Notes: generated by a model not told the origin, from the sequence alone. A DNA stretch of 51,378 nt from an uncultured bacterium (GCA_903848795.1 CAINHC010000006.1:1-51378); one strand, 5' to 3'; positions 1 through 7,960 are shown, numbered from the stretch's first letter. Numbers and translations: made by a program.

Positions 1-84
1 CAATCTGAGTGTAACCCTTTCTTTTGAGCAAATGAATTTCGTCACGATCGACCTTCGTTAATCGCTTCTGTTTCTTTTTTTCAT
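1..84 (-). pseudogene. Possible IS30-type transposase N-terminal fragment (cut by window edge)
   Basis: Read on the minus strand, the first ~84 bases encode an open stretch including KRLTKVDRDEIHLLKRKGY, which resembles the N-terminal helix-turn-helix of IS30-family transposases (the 'T..ER..I..L...G.S...IA' pattern). Only about 27 codons are inside the window. No in-frame ATG is visible, although an ATG in another frame lies at 84-82 behind a -10-like TATAAT, so the start may be frameshifted or use a rare codon. The family call rests on a short motif and is tentative. Confidence 0.35.
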
Positions 85-165
85 ATAAAAATTATAGCAG
101 AAAATCAGAGAAAAATATTAAAACTTAAGTTCGAGTTGCATTTAAGTTAGTAATAATCATTTATT

Positions 166-1263
166 ATGAAAAACAAAAAAATAATTATCGGAGTATTGGT
201 TTTGATACTGATTATCGTGGGAGCTGTCTCTTACGGCAATAGTAACAAGTCTGTAGGTAATAATAAAATAAAGGTTGGAGTAGTTCTGCCGCTTTCAGGA
301 CAATATGCTGTATTTGGCGATAGTGTTAAAAACTCCATGGAAATGAGTCTTAAAGACTTGCCAAACAAAGAAAACGTAGAACTTGTTTTTGAAGATGATC
401 AATTTGACGCAAAGAAGGCTTTGTCTGCCTATAATAAGTTACAATCTATAGACAATGTCGACATCGTGGTGGCGCTATCCAGTCCTTCGTTGGAGGCAAT
501 AAAACCTGTCATTAATAAAACGGACGAATTGATGCTTACAGTTGGAAATGAATCATCTGTCGAAAAGGATAATGTCTTCGAGATAATCCCTTGGGCAGCG
601 GGTTTGTTTAAGGATTTAGGAAAGGAAGTTACTGGAAAATACAAAAAAGTTGCGATTGTTTATGCAGCTGATTCACAAGTGTATATCGTAGATAAGAACT
701 TCTTGGTTGAAGGAATGGATGGCAAGCAGGATTATATCGAAGTACCGATAGCATCAAATTCAGACGTTAGAACAGAAGTTTCTAAAATGCTTGAAGAAGG
801 AGTTGATTCATTTACCCTGCTGATTGCTCCAGATCAGGGTGTAAAATTCTTAAACGAAGTCACGAATCAATCTAAGGGTAAAAGACCTCAAATAATCTGT
901 GATGGTAACATTGAGCTTACAATCGGAGAATATTTGAAGAAGGGAGTAAGCGCAGATAAATTTGAAGGATGTCTATCAACCATGATTGCCGATAACACAA
1001 ATAAGGATTATCTACAAAGATACAAGCAAGCTTACAATTCAGAACCAAACTTCCTTGGAGTTTATGGATATGATGCTGTGCAAGTTATCGGAAAAGTTCT
1101 TGCAAGTAAAGACAAGAAGGATTGGAAGTCAACACTTGAAAAGGATGGACTATCAATTGATGGAATGTCTGGAAAGATTACCTTCGATAAGACAGGATCT
1201 AGAACACTGATAAGTGAACTACATATCTTTAAGGATGGAAAGTTTGTGAAGTTCGATAAGTAG
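166..1263 (+). CDS. Branched-chain amino-acid-type ABC transporter substrate-binding protein (first copy)
   Basis: This is a type I periplasmic-binding-fold receptor of the LivJ/LivK group (365 aa). It should capture a small ligand (amino acid or similar) outside the membrane and deliver it to the LivF/G/H-type importer encoded further along. The N-terminus has a short basic stretch and one hydrophobic segment (about residues 5-23). There is no lipobox Cys, so it looks membrane-anchored rather than a lipoprotein, which suits a cell without an outer membrane. The mature part opens with KVGVVLPLSGQYAVFG, the characteristic first strand and loop of this family, and later has FLGVYGYDAVQV, typical of the C-terminal lobe. 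It is followed by a strong hairpin terminator. A paralogue lies on the opposite strand at 1906-3015. The ligand cannot be read from sequence. Confidence 0.88.
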   Translation: MKNKKIIIGVLVLILIIVGAVSYGNSNKSVGNNKIKVGVVLPLSGQYAVFGDSVKNSMEMSLKDLPNKENVELVFEDDQFDAKKALSAYNKLQSIDNVDIVVALSSPSLEAIKPVINKTDELMLTVGNESSVEKDNVFEIIPWAAGLFKDLGKEVTGKYKKVAIVYAADSQVYIVDKNFLVEGMDGKQDYIEVPIASNSDVRTEVSKMLEEGVDSFTLLIAPDQGVKFLNEVTNQSKGKRPQIICDGNIELTIGEYLKKGVSADKFEGCLSTMIADNTNKDYLQRYKQAYNSEPNFLGVYGYDAVQVIGKVLASKDKKDWKSTLEKDGLSIDGMSGKITFDKTGSRTLISELHIFKDGKFVKFDK

Positions 1264-1316
1264 TTTGAAACCATGGGTACAGTACTTGGAACATTGCCTA
1301 AAAATTTAAAAAGTGA

Positions 1317-1347
1317 AACCGGCTACCTTATGGAGGGGGTGCCGGTT
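1317..1347. terminator. Bidirectional hairpin terminator
   Basis: Inverted repeat AACCGGC ... GCCGGTT, followed by TTTTGGG on the plus strand and by a T-rich tract on the minus strand. It sits between the convergent binding-protein gene (166-1263) and the minus-strand unknown gene (1375-1752) and can serve both. Confidence 0.7.
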
Positions 1348-1374
1348 TTGGGTTGGGTGATGATTGGTGACTGC

Positions 1375-1752
1375 TTACTTTGCCCCAGCTTCTTCTTCGA
1401 TGATTTTCCAAAAAAGCTGAAGCTGATCATTGAGTACACTAGCGGGTGGTATGGTGTCCAGGAGGATTTTGGTGGGGGCGAATGATCTATTTTGCGCCTC
1501 TTTTGCAATAAGCCAACATAAATTTGGGTTAACCATAGCTTCTTCGGGTTGCAATTTCCCGAGTGTGCTGATTAACATCATAAATGCTTCCTCCGCTTGT
1601 CTTGCCTGAACTATTTCGGGGTTAACTGTGCCTTGGTCATCAACCTGCGTCTGTTCTTCGGGCAAGTCGGTGGCCAAAGCTAGGATGGCTCTGAACTTCT
1701 CCTCATCGCACATGCTCTTAGCGTTAAGAATGCCTATCAATTTGTTCTTCAT
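1375..1752 (-). CDS. Orphan protein of unknown function, 125 aa
   Basis: I do not recognise this protein. It is soluble, acidic and predicted mostly helical, with no Cys cluster and no membrane segment. It starts MKNKLIGILNAKSMCDEEKF and has a Glu/Gln-rich middle (LPEEQTQVDDQ). It is visibly GC-richer than the neighbouring transporter genes and stands alone with a shared terminator at its 3' end, like several other single-gene islets in this window (11.6, 24.9, 29.5, 32.6, 39.8, 44.4 kb). The reading frame and clean termination support a real gene. No function is proposed. Confidence 0.6.
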   Translation of the reverse strand: MKNKLIGILNAKSMCDEEKFRAILALATDLPEEQTQVDDQGTVNPEIVQARQAEEAFMMLISTLGKLQPEEAMVNPNLCWLIAKEAQNRSFAPTKILLDTIPPASVLNDQLQLFWKIIEEEAGAK

Positions 1753-1821
1753 GGTTGTATTTTCTGGGGTTCGGTTTGTACTGGTCAGGATAAATATAAC
1801 ATTAAACTAAAAGATGTAAAT

Positions 1822-1846
1822 AACAAAAACCTCGGATGCCCGAGGG
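1822..1846 (-). terminator. Terminator of the second binding-protein gene
   Basis: Stem CCTCGG (1830-1835) / CCGAGG (1840-1845) with a 4-nt loop. On the minus strand it is followed by GTTTTTGTTA, about 60 nt beyond the stop of the gene at 1906-3015. Confidence 0.6.
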
Positions 1847-1901
1847 TTCTGTGTATGCACATATTTGTCTAAAATTACATCACGTTATTTGACGTTTGCA
1901 C

Positions 1902-1914
1902 GGGGTCAGACCCC
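1902..1914. repeat. GGGGTCAGACCCC palindrome overlapping a stop codon
   Basis: This is a 13-bp palindrome of the same family as those at 8692, 17945, 28451, 28528, 39587 and 42121. On the minus strand it supplies the last codons and the TGA stop of the gene at 1906-3015 (ending ..PFGV), so the repeat forms the end of that protein. Confidence 0.7.
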
Positions 1915-3015
1915 AAAAGGCAATCTCTCGACAACTTTCATCTCACCGCCTTCAATCTTCTTGATTGTCAGGTTTGGAATCACCACTCCTTTATTATCAA
2001 ACTTAAGATGTCCGCTCGCTCCTATTTCATCTGTCTTTTTAAGACTTGAAATCCAGGCGCTTTTATCTTTGTTGTAATTCTCCATGTATACCATGAAGGC
2101 ATCGTATCCGAAGTCTGATGTGAATCCAGGGTCTTTTCCAATCACCGCCTTGTATTCATCGATAAACTTTTGATTTGCTTGTGCTTCAGGAACAATTGTT
2201 ATCGCTCCGTTTAGCTTATTCAAATCACCAAGTTGATCTTTGTAATATTGAATACCTGTGTTGATTTGAATGTCGTAAATCAATTGAGTATTTTTGGGTA
2301 CAAGTGGCAAAAGCTCCTTTGTAAGTATTGCACCATTCTCAGGTGTCATGAAGAAGACGATTGCTGTTGGTTTCAATCCCGCAATTTTTGTTGCATCAGT
2401 TTTAAGCGAACCTTTTTCTGATGAAGCAATGAATTCCGTTGTCTCACCCTTGAAGTTTGCTCTGAATTCTTTCGAGAAAGATTCCTGTGCAGCATCCTTT
2501 GAGTGCACAACTACAATGTTACTTTTATCGAAGTTTACACCTTGAAGATAGTTTGCATATTTATTCCAAACACCATCGTTTCCGAGTGTGATTTGAAAAA
2601 CATTGTCATCGGTTACATTATTTGCTTGAAAGAATCCCATCATGATTGGGTAGGGAAGAGTTTGGCTAGGAGTGTAAATTGCATCCATTGTACTTGTGAA
2701 TGTATTTATCATTCCATCTACCTTATCCACCTCACTTAGCTTTTTGAATGCACTAAGTCCTTTGGTCGCCTCTCCACCATCATTCTCAATTACGAGTTCC
2801 ACTGTGTTTCCAGTTTTCTTCTCATAAGTAACTTTGGCGGTTTTGATACCATTGACGAAGTTTTCACCAACAGCACCGAAGTCCCCAGATAGGGGAGCGA
2901 TAACCCCAATCTTTAGAGTCTTTGGATTATATGCAGTACTTCTGTTGTTAATACCTATCACCGCGATAATCACAATTACTATGATTGTCAGTATTCCTAT
3001 AATTTTTTTATTCAT
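1906..3015 (-). CDS. Branched-chain amino-acid-type ABC transporter substrate-binding protein (second copy)
   Basis: A 369-aa receptor of the LivJ/LivK family and a diverged paralogue of the product of 166-1263. It has an N-terminal hydrophobic anchor (about residues 4-23), then KIGVIAPLSGDFGAVGE, the signature of the first lobe, and DFGYDAFMVY near the C-terminus. As in its paralogue no lipobox Cys is seen. It is transcribed away from the TrmB-like regulator at 3204, and their ~190-bp divergent region is a plausible control point. Two receptors for one permease set usually means two ligands or affinities (inference). The last residues are encoded by a dispersed GGGGTC-type palindrome, so the original C-terminus may have been altered by repeat insertion. 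Confidence 0.87.
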   Translation of the reverse strand: MNKKIIGILTIIVIVIIAVIGINNRSTAYNPKTLKIGVIAPLSGDFGAVGENFVNGIKTAKVTYEKKTGNTVELVIENDGGEATKGLSAFKKLSEVDKVDGMINTFTSTMDAIYTPSQTLPYPIMMGFFQANNVTDDNVFQITLGNDGVWNKYANYLQGVNFDKSNIVVVHSKDAAQESFSKEFRANFKGETTEFIASSEKGSLKTDATKIAGLKPTAIVFFMTPENGAILTKELLPLVPKNTQLIYDIQINTGIQYYKDQLGDLNKLNGAITIVPEAQANQKFIDEYKAVIGKDPGFTSDFGYDAFMVYMENYNKDKSAWISSLKKTDEIGASGHLKFDNKGVVIPNLTIKKIEGGEMKVVERLPFGV

Positions 3016-3168
3016 AATTTTATTTTTGTTCCGCTTTTAATATCGCGGTTTGGTTAATTAGTAATGGGTTAATTATAGGGGATTGATTTGACATGGTCTA
3101 TAAAACTGTGTCATTAAGATTATTTACTAATAATACGGCCTTACAGGGCTATATTTCATCATATACAA

Positions 3169-3197
3169 TTGACTAAAAATTAGTTATTTGCTATATT
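3169..3197 (+). promoter_or_regulatory. Promoter of the TrmB-like regulator (leaderless)
   Basis: TTGACT (3169-3174), 17-bp spacer, TATATT (3192-3197). Transcription would begin at about 3204, which is the A of the ATG, so the mRNA should be leaderless. Confidence 0.65.
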
Positions 3198-3203
3198 TAA
3201 TAC

Positions 3204-4037
3204 ATGAATTGGCATAGCAAAACATTCAAAATACTTGGATTAACCAAGACTGAAATTGAGGTGCTTAAAGCCTTAGACCTAGCAAAAAGCCCACAAGACA
3301 TCAAAAGACTCACGGGATTATCTCGTACGGGTATTTTATATGTGCTGGAGAAGTTAATGGATAAGGGTCTGGTTGAACATGTGAAGGTTGGCAAAAGGTC
3401 GGTTTATATTGCGATTGGTAAAAAAGAATTGTCGTCCAAGTTTAAAGATGTGTTTGATGAGATAAATATCGAATCAAAAAGCACTGGCGAATTACGTGGT
3501 GCCAGAGTTAAGACTTCTAAAGAAAATGAGTTTATTATTCACGTTGGCGCCAAAGAAATTGTCCCAGCATATCAGCGAATTGCATCGGTAAATAAAAATG
3601 AGCGTATTAAAGCGATTCAGCATCACAAGTCGTGGATGGAACTTCAGGATAAGGTTAGCAAAGATCAACTGGTTGATTTCAATAGGTCCATTGTTAAGAA
3701 TCATTTGATATTGGATGGAATGCTCAATGAATCTGCCTATGACTCATATTTGCTAGAAATAAAGAAAGACCCAAGAAAAAATAAAGAAACGGTGGAGAGT
3801 TTGAGTGGAAGAATGGCGGACTATACGGTTTTTCCTAATAATTTCTTTAATCATAATTGTGAAGTCTGGTTATTCAAAAGCACTGCACTCTTGATTAATT
3901 GGCATGAGGAAGTGGCAATCGAAATTACAAACAAGAGCATGGCGTTATTTCTTTCCGACATGTTTGAGTTTGTGAAGGCTGGGGGCAGGAAGATTGATCA
4001 CAATAAGGCGATACGAGGGGTGATGGAGAGGGTTTAG
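3204..4037 (+). CDS. TrmB-like helix-turn-helix transcriptional regulator
   Basis: A 277-aa protein whose first ~75 residues form a winged helix-turn-helix of the TrmB/MarR-like kind: LGLTKTEIEVLKALDLAKSP, then RLTGLSRTGILYVLEKLMDKGL and a basic wing (HVKVGKRSVYIAIGKKEL). The remaining ~200 residues match no domain I can name. They could be a ligand-sensing domain, as in TrmB regulators that sense sugars or other transported solutes. It is transcribed divergently from the second binding-protein gene, so local control of the uptake locus is the simplest hypothesis. The start is supported by a consensus promoter that places the transcript start at the ATG. Confidence 0.7.
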   Translation: MNWHSKTFKILGLTKTEIEVLKALDLAKSPQDIKRLTGLSRTGILYVLEKLMDKGLVEHVKVGKRSVYIAIGKKELSSKFKDVFDEINIESKSTGELRGARVKTSKENEFIIHVGAKEIVPAYQRIASVNKNERIKAIQHHKSWMELQDKVSKDQLVDFNRSIVKNHLILDGMLNESAYDSYLLEIKKDPRKNKETVESLSGRMADYTVFPNNFFNHNCEVWLFKSTALLINWHEEVAIEITNKSMALFLSDMFEFVKAGGRKIDHNKAIRGVMERV

Positions 4038-4089
4038 GTTTTGACTGCACGACATATCGCATTCAAAATCTAAATTTGTAATAATTATG

Positions 4090-4101
4090 ACGAATATTCG
4101 T
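4090..4101. promoter_or_regulatory. Palindromic operator candidate before the MazE-tail gene
   Basis: ACGAATATTCGT is a perfect 12-bp palindrome 11 bp upstream of the ATG at 4112, directly before a TATATA -10-like box. The position suggests an operator. The regulator is unknown, since the adjacent protein lacks a DNA-binding domain. Confidence 0.4.
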
Positions 4102-4111
4102 TTTATATATT

Positions 4112-4315
4112 ATGAATAAGAAAAAAATTATCAAAGTTAGACCAGTATACACACTTGAGGAAATGGTAAAAAAGATGAAGAAGTCTAAATCAAAACAACA
4201 CTCAGAGATTGATTGGGGGCCAGATGTTGGTGAAGAGATTGTGGAATGGGATGATAAAGAGGCCCTTGAAAACAACCTTAAGGCCCACAAAAGCCATAAA
4301 AAGAAGGCAAATTAG
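4112..4315 (+). CDS. Orphan MazE-type antitoxin tail (no DNA-binding domain)
   Basis: This 67-aa protein contains PVYTLEEMVKKM (about residues 11-22) and EIDWGPDVGEE (about 33-43). These match in order and spacing the C-terminal toxin-wrapping segment of MazE antitoxins (E. coli MazE: PVFTLAELV ... NIDWGEP..KEVW). The N-terminal AbrB/MazE swapped-hairpin DNA-binding domain is absent: only ~7 residues precede the motif and the upstream sequence does not encode it. The C-terminus is a short Lys/His-rich tail. No MazF/PemK toxin lies beside it; the next gene is a pRiA4b ORF-3-like protein. It may neutralise a toxin encoded elsewhere, or it may be a repurposed fragment. The motif match is seen; the role is inference. 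Confidence 0.6.
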   Translation: MNKKKIIKVRPVYTLEEMVKKMKKSKSKQHSEIDWGPDVGEEIVEWDDKEALENNLKAHKSHKKKAN

Positions 4316-4343
4316 GTATTGTGTCAATGCCTGCAGAACCGAT

Positions 4344-4372
4344 TTGCATAGATAATCGTTCATGATTATAAT
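4344..4372 (+). promoter_or_regulatory. Promoter of the pRiA4b ORF-3-like gene (leaderless)
   Basis: TTGCAT (4344-4349), 17-bp spacer, TATAAT (4367-4372). The transcript start would fall 2-3 nt before the ATG at 4382. Confidence 0.65.
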
Positions 4373-4381
4373 TGTAGTATT

Positions 4382-5623
4382 ATGAATAAACTTAAAAATT
4401 GGGGGCCAAAAGAGAAGGATGGTGTTAAGAAAAATCATGGTGATGTAACGAGTAAAATAAAGCTATTTCAATTTAAAATAACCTTAGATCATGCTTCTCC
4501 AAAAATTTGGCGTAGAATATTAGTACCGTCAGATTATAATTTTTTTGAATTGCATTCAGCAATTCAAGGGGCAATGTCTGGTTGGATTGACTACCATCTT
4601 CACTCTTTTTATATCGCTCAAAAGGGAACGACTAGGCCAATATCTATTAAATTTCCTGATCCAGAGGGAAGTATTTTTGAAGATGATGGTGATTATTTAG
4701 ATGAACGAAAAGAAAAAATTGCTGATTATTTTGGTGTTAAAATAAAACAATGTAAATATTGTTATGATTTTGGTGATAGTTGGGATCACACTATCTTATT
4801 TGAACGTGAAATTGATGGAGATTCAAAAGAGGATTATCCAAAATGTATTGTTGGAGAGAACGCTTGTCCTCCAGAAGATTGTGGAGGAGTGTGGGGTTAT
4901 GAAGATTTGAAAAAGATATTGAAAAAACCAAAACATCCAGAATATGAAGATAGACTTGATTGGCTTATGATGGATGAGGATGATAAATTTGATCCAACTC
5001 ATTTTGATATTAATGAGGTTTGTTTTGAAGACCCAAAGGAAAAACTTAAAGATTTTGAGAAACAGTTTGGCATCAAGTCCATTGTCAGCCGTAGTAGTAA
5101 GGGTGGGGGCAAAAAGAAGAAAAACAAAAAGCTAGAAGGTGATTCTGAGTTTGATGATGCTGATGATAATTTTGAAATCAGGCAGGAGGAAGGGATAATT
5201 TCACCTTATAATGATAAACCTCATAAAAAAGACAAAAAAGACATATCAGCAGAAATTAAAAGATTGGCTGCAAAAAAAATAGACAAGGGTGGTGTCTGGG
5301 AAATATCTCAGAGTTCTAGTAAAATGTCTAATATGTTGTTTGGTGCTGGTGGTATAAAATATGTTATGAATTTAATTGTACATAGAGATTCCTATTTTGT
5401 TTTTCACATGGCGATATCAGCTTCAGGAGATGTAGAGGAATTTAAAAAAATATTTCTACAGGCAATTGAGAAAAATCAAGCTATACCAGAAATACTTCTC
5501 ACGGATGATTTGAAGATTGTAGAACAACTGAAGGAAATCGCTGATGCTTTTGGTTTTGAGATCAAAAAGGAAAAGCTTAAGGCTGTACCCGCGGTTCTCC
5601 GTGATATGAACAAGATGTTCTAA
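4382..5623 (+). CDS. pRiA4b ORF-3-like protein with extra C-terminal domain
   Basis: Residues ~28-215 form a plasmid pRiA4b ORF-3-like domain (the fold also called IS1096 TnpR-like). The hallmarks are present: FQFKITLDHASPKIWRRI, FFELHSAIQGAMSGW, CYDFGDSWDHTI, and the Cys/Gly cluster CPPEDCGGVWGYEDL. A Lys/acid-rich linker (about 235-300) joins this to a second domain of ~110 residues (GGVWEISQSSSKMS ... PEILLTDDLKIVEQL ... KLKAVPAVLRDM). That second part resembles the uncharacterised DUF6930-type domain often found in such proteins; this assignment is tentative. pRiA4b-like proteins are common in plasmids and mobile regions and their activity is unknown. It has its own leaderless promoter. 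Confidence 0.8.
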   Translation: MNKLKNWGPKEKDGVKKNHGDVTSKIKLFQFKITLDHASPKIWRRILVPSDYNFFELHSAIQGAMSGWIDYHLHSFYIAQKGTTRPISIKFPDPEGSIFEDDGDYLDERKEKIADYFGVKIKQCKYCYDFGDSWDHTILFEREIDGDSKEDYPKCIVGENACPPEDCGGVWGYEDLKKILKKPKHPEYEDRLDWLMMDEDDKFDPTHFDINEVCFEDPKEKLKDFEKQFGIKSIVSRSSKGGGKKKKNKKLEGDSEFDDADDNFEIRQEEGIISPYNDKPHKKDKKDISAEIKRLAAKKIDKGGVWEISQSSSKMSNMLFGAGGIKYVMNLIVHRDSYFVFHMAISASGDVEEFKKIFLQAIEKNQAIPEILLTDDLKIVEQLKEIADAFGFEIKKEKLKAVPAVLRDMNKMF

Positions 5624-5720
5624 TAAAATTGAAAATTCCTTTTTGAAATGCAACTTATAACCAAAATAAGAGATTTATAGCCATTTTAGTCCCAAATCCA
5701 TAATAAACTGCACTTTTCAT

Positions 5721-5780
5721 AGACCTAAGTCTATAAAAACCACAACTTTTCCTTGACTTAAGTCTAGGTTTTGGTATAAT
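5721..5780 (+). promoter_or_regulatory. Promoter with paired CTTAAGTCTA operator-like repeats
   Basis: The -35 TTGACT (5753-5758), 16-bp spacer and -10 TATAAT (5775-5780) precede the AAA ATPase. Two near-identical partly palindromic sites, AGACCTAAGTCTA (5721-5733) and TGACTTAAGTCTA (5754-5766), lie 33 bp apart, about three helical turns. The second overlaps the -35 box. This is the geometry expected for a repressor that binds cooperatively. Confidence 0.55.
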
Positions 5781-5789
5781 ATGGCTATT

Positions 5790-6917
5790 ATGTATAAGCG
5801 AACCCTAGAGGATACAATCAAGAAAAATCTGTTTAATAACAAGATTATTATACTGTATGGTCCAAGACAGGTTGGTAAAACAACTTTAGTCAAGAAAATA
5901 TTTGATGATTTTGATGGAGAAAAAGCATATATACAATGTGATATTCCGTCACAGAGAAAACAAATTGCAGAACCGGAGCCGTCAAAAATAATGGAGTATT
6001 TTAAGGGTAAAAAGTTGATAATAATTGATGAGGCACAGTTAGTTGAAAATATCGGTGTGGTGCTTAAAACTTTTTTCGATACATATCCAGAGGTGCAAAT
6101 TATTGCCACTGGTTCATCTTCATTTGATTTAGCAAATAAGATTAGAGAACCTTTAACTGGTAGAGCATATGAGTATATGCTTTATCCGCTGTCAGTTGAA
6201 GAAATAATTGAAAATGAAAGCTATTCTGATTTTCTTTCAAAACAAGATATCTATATGAGTTATGGATTCTATCCTGGTCTAATAAATAAGAATAACGATG
6301 AAAAAGAACAATATTTATCAATGCTTCAAAATAATACTTTCTATAAAGACATTTTGACTCTTGAAAATATCAAAAAGCCAAAGGTGTTGGAGAACCTAAT
6401 CCTTTTGCTTGCTCAAAATATTGGATCAGATTTAAATACAAATAATATTGCTAAAGATATACAGACTGATAACAAGACTGTGGATAGATATCTAAATATT
6501 TTAGAAAAGATGTTTGTTATTTATAGACTATATGGATATTCAAATAACTTAGCTAATGAGATAAGAAAAGGTTATAAGGTATATTTTACAGACATTGGAA
6601 TTAGAAACAGTGTCTTGAATGATTACAATACAGTGGGCAATAGAATGGATACTGGTGGGCTATTTGAAAACTTTGTAATAAGTGAGAGAATAAAATATTT
6701 ATCAAATAATGGAACTATTTGTAATAAGTTTTTCTGGAGAGACAAAAAACAAAATGAAGTGGATTATATTGAAGTTAGAAATGGTGATGTAAATGCATAT
6801 GAGTTTAAATATGGCGATAGAAATAGTAAGTCTATAAACATATTTAAAGATACGTATCCGCAGGCGGATGCAAAGATAATTAGTAAAGATAATTATTTAG
6901 ATATAGTTAAGTCTTAA
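5790..6917 (+). CDS. AAA-family ATPase with DUF4143 domain
   Basis: This is a DNA/protein-handling ATPase of the AAA_14 plus DUF4143 type, common in bacteria and archaea but of undefined cellular role. Walker A is GPRQVGKTT (about residues 24-32), Walker B is LIIIDEAQL (about 76-84), and the sensor is ATGSSSF. The C-terminal half has the DUF4143 pattern: VDRYLNILEKMFVIYRL, YFTDIGIRNSVL, GGLFENFVISE, and a nuclease-like FFWRDKKQNEVDYIE ... YEFKYG. The ATG at 5790 is preferred over 5781 because the -10 box ends at 5780 and transcription would start at about 5787, after the first ATG. Its promoter carries a duplicated palindromic site. Confidence 0.85.
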   Translation: MYKRTLEDTIKKNLFNNKIIILYGPRQVGKTTLVKKIFDDFDGEKAYIQCDIPSQRKQIAEPEPSKIMEYFKGKKLIIIDEAQLVENIGVVLKTFFDTYPEVQIIATGSSSFDLANKIREPLTGRAYEYMLYPLSVEEIIENESYSDFLSKQDIYMSYGFYPGLINKNNDEKEQYLSMLQNNTFYKDILTLENIKKPKVLENLILLLAQNIGSDLNTNNIAKDIQTDNKTVDRYLNILEKMFVIYRLYGYSNNLANEIRKGYKVYFTDIGIRNSVLNDYNTVGNRMDTGGLFENFVISERIKYLSNNGTICNKFFWRDKKQNEVDYIEVRNGDVNAYEFKYGDRNSKSINIFKDTYPQADAKIISKDNYLDIVKS

Positions 6918-6926
6918 TCTTTGTAC

Positions 6927-6937
6927 TATAATATAAT
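6927..6937 (+). promoter_or_regulatory. -10 box(es) of livG (leaderless)
   Basis: Two overlapping TATAAT boxes (6927-6932 and 6932-6937) end 2-7 nt before the ATG at 6940. The first places the transcript start at the ATG. No good -35 box is seen. Confidence 0.5.
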
Positions 6938-6939
6938 CA

Positions 6940-7674
6940 ATGTCCACATTAAAACTTCATAACTTCAATAAGCACTTCTATGGCGTCAAGGCAGTAAATG
7001 GTCTTAGCCTTGAATTCGAGTCTGGCAAGATAACGGGGCTGGTTGGCCCAAACGGGTCTGGTAAGTCAACACTCATTAATCTAATTACAGGTGTCATTCC
7101 AAAAGACTCCGGCACAATATTCATCGCTGATGGATTTAAGACGGATAAAATAAGGGCACAAGATATGTATGATTATAAAATAACTCGTACATTTCAAAAC
7201 GTTAGGGTGTTTGAACAAATGAGCGTTCTTGATAATTTGATGGTTGTATTGACTCATAGAAACGCCCTCGGTGCGCTATTCGAAAGAAAGAAAAATTTAT
7301 ATGAAGATAGAACAATTGCGATTTTGGAAAAACTTGATATTTCCGAAAAGAAACATGAGCTTGCGGTGAATCTTTCATATGGGCAAAGAAAACTTTTAGA
7401 GATTGGTAGGGCGATAGCGATGGATTCTGATATTATTCTTTTCGATGAGCCTTACGCCGGATTATTTAAAGAAATGATAAAGAAAGTCTCAGAAATAATT
7501 AAAGAATTAAGAGAAGCGGGGAAAACTGTAATTCTAGTTGAGCATAATATGGAAATTATTAGAGACCTTTGCGATACGGTTGTTGTACTTGATGCTGGGG
7601 AGTTGCTGGCGCATGGTAAGCCGGAGACTGTCTTGAAGCAACGAGATGTGGTAGATGCGTATTTGGGGGAGTAG
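6940..7674 (+). CDS. livG: Branched-chain amino-acid-type ABC transporter ATPase, LivG
   Basis: A 244-aa cytoplasmic ATPase that powers a HAAT-family importer. Walker A is GPNGSGKST (36-44), the signature is LSYGQ (145-149) in the LivG-specific form LSYGQRKLLEIGRAIA, Walker B is IILFDEP (165-171), and the H-loop is ILVEHNMEII. The TRTFQNVRVFEQMSVLDNL segment after the Q-loop is typical of LivG. It is separated by ~290 bp from livF, unusually far for this pair, and that gap contains three perfect or near-perfect palindromes. Both ATPases read as intact. Confidence 0.92.
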   Translation: MSTLKLHNFNKHFYGVKAVNGLSLEFESGKITGLVGPNGSGKSTLINLITGVIPKDSGTIFIADGFKTDKIRAQDMYDYKITRTFQNVRVFEQMSVLDNLMVVLTHRNALGALFERKKNLYEDRTIAILEKLDISEKKHELAVNLSYGQRKLLEIGRAIAMDSDIILFDEPYAGLFKEMIKKVSEIIKELREAGKTVILVEHNMEIIRDLCDTVVVLDAGELLAHGKPETVLKQRDVVDAYLGE

Positions 7675-7689
7675 TTGTTTATTTTTTAT

Positions 7690-7798
7690 CGCATCGAATT
7701 CGATGCGGTTAGAGCTAAAAGTACAATAACACAACATGGTACGGCCATCCTAAAGGGGTGCAAATGATCCCCTTTAAACTGGTCGAATTCGACCTGTT
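7690..7798. promoter_or_regulatory. Three palindromes in the livG-livF gap
   Basis: CGCATCGAATTCGATGCG (7690-7707) and GGTCGAATTCGACC (7781-7794) are perfect palindromes sharing the core TCGAATTCGA. Between them TAAAGGGG/CCCCTTTA (7751-7758 with 7769-7776) can form an 8-bp hairpin. None is followed by a T-run in the plus direction, so they read as operator-like or RNA-structural sites rather than classical terminators. The rest of the gap (to 7960) holds no convincing gene. Confidence 0.5.
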
Positions 7799-7960
7799 TA
7801 AAATGTGTATGATAATTAATTTTAATTGGATTTCTAATATTACGGAATTATGTAAGATTAGAAATATGTCTATACATAATGTATATAAAGCATGTTTCAA
7901 GATTAGTGCTTTTTGTATTTATCCCATATTTAAGTTAAAATATAAGTAACAAAACATCAC

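Noticed and set aside
7758-7949. A 63-aa ORF between livG and livF as a missing LivM fragment
   Set aside because: The product has no permease-like pattern, and the region is dominated by palindromes.
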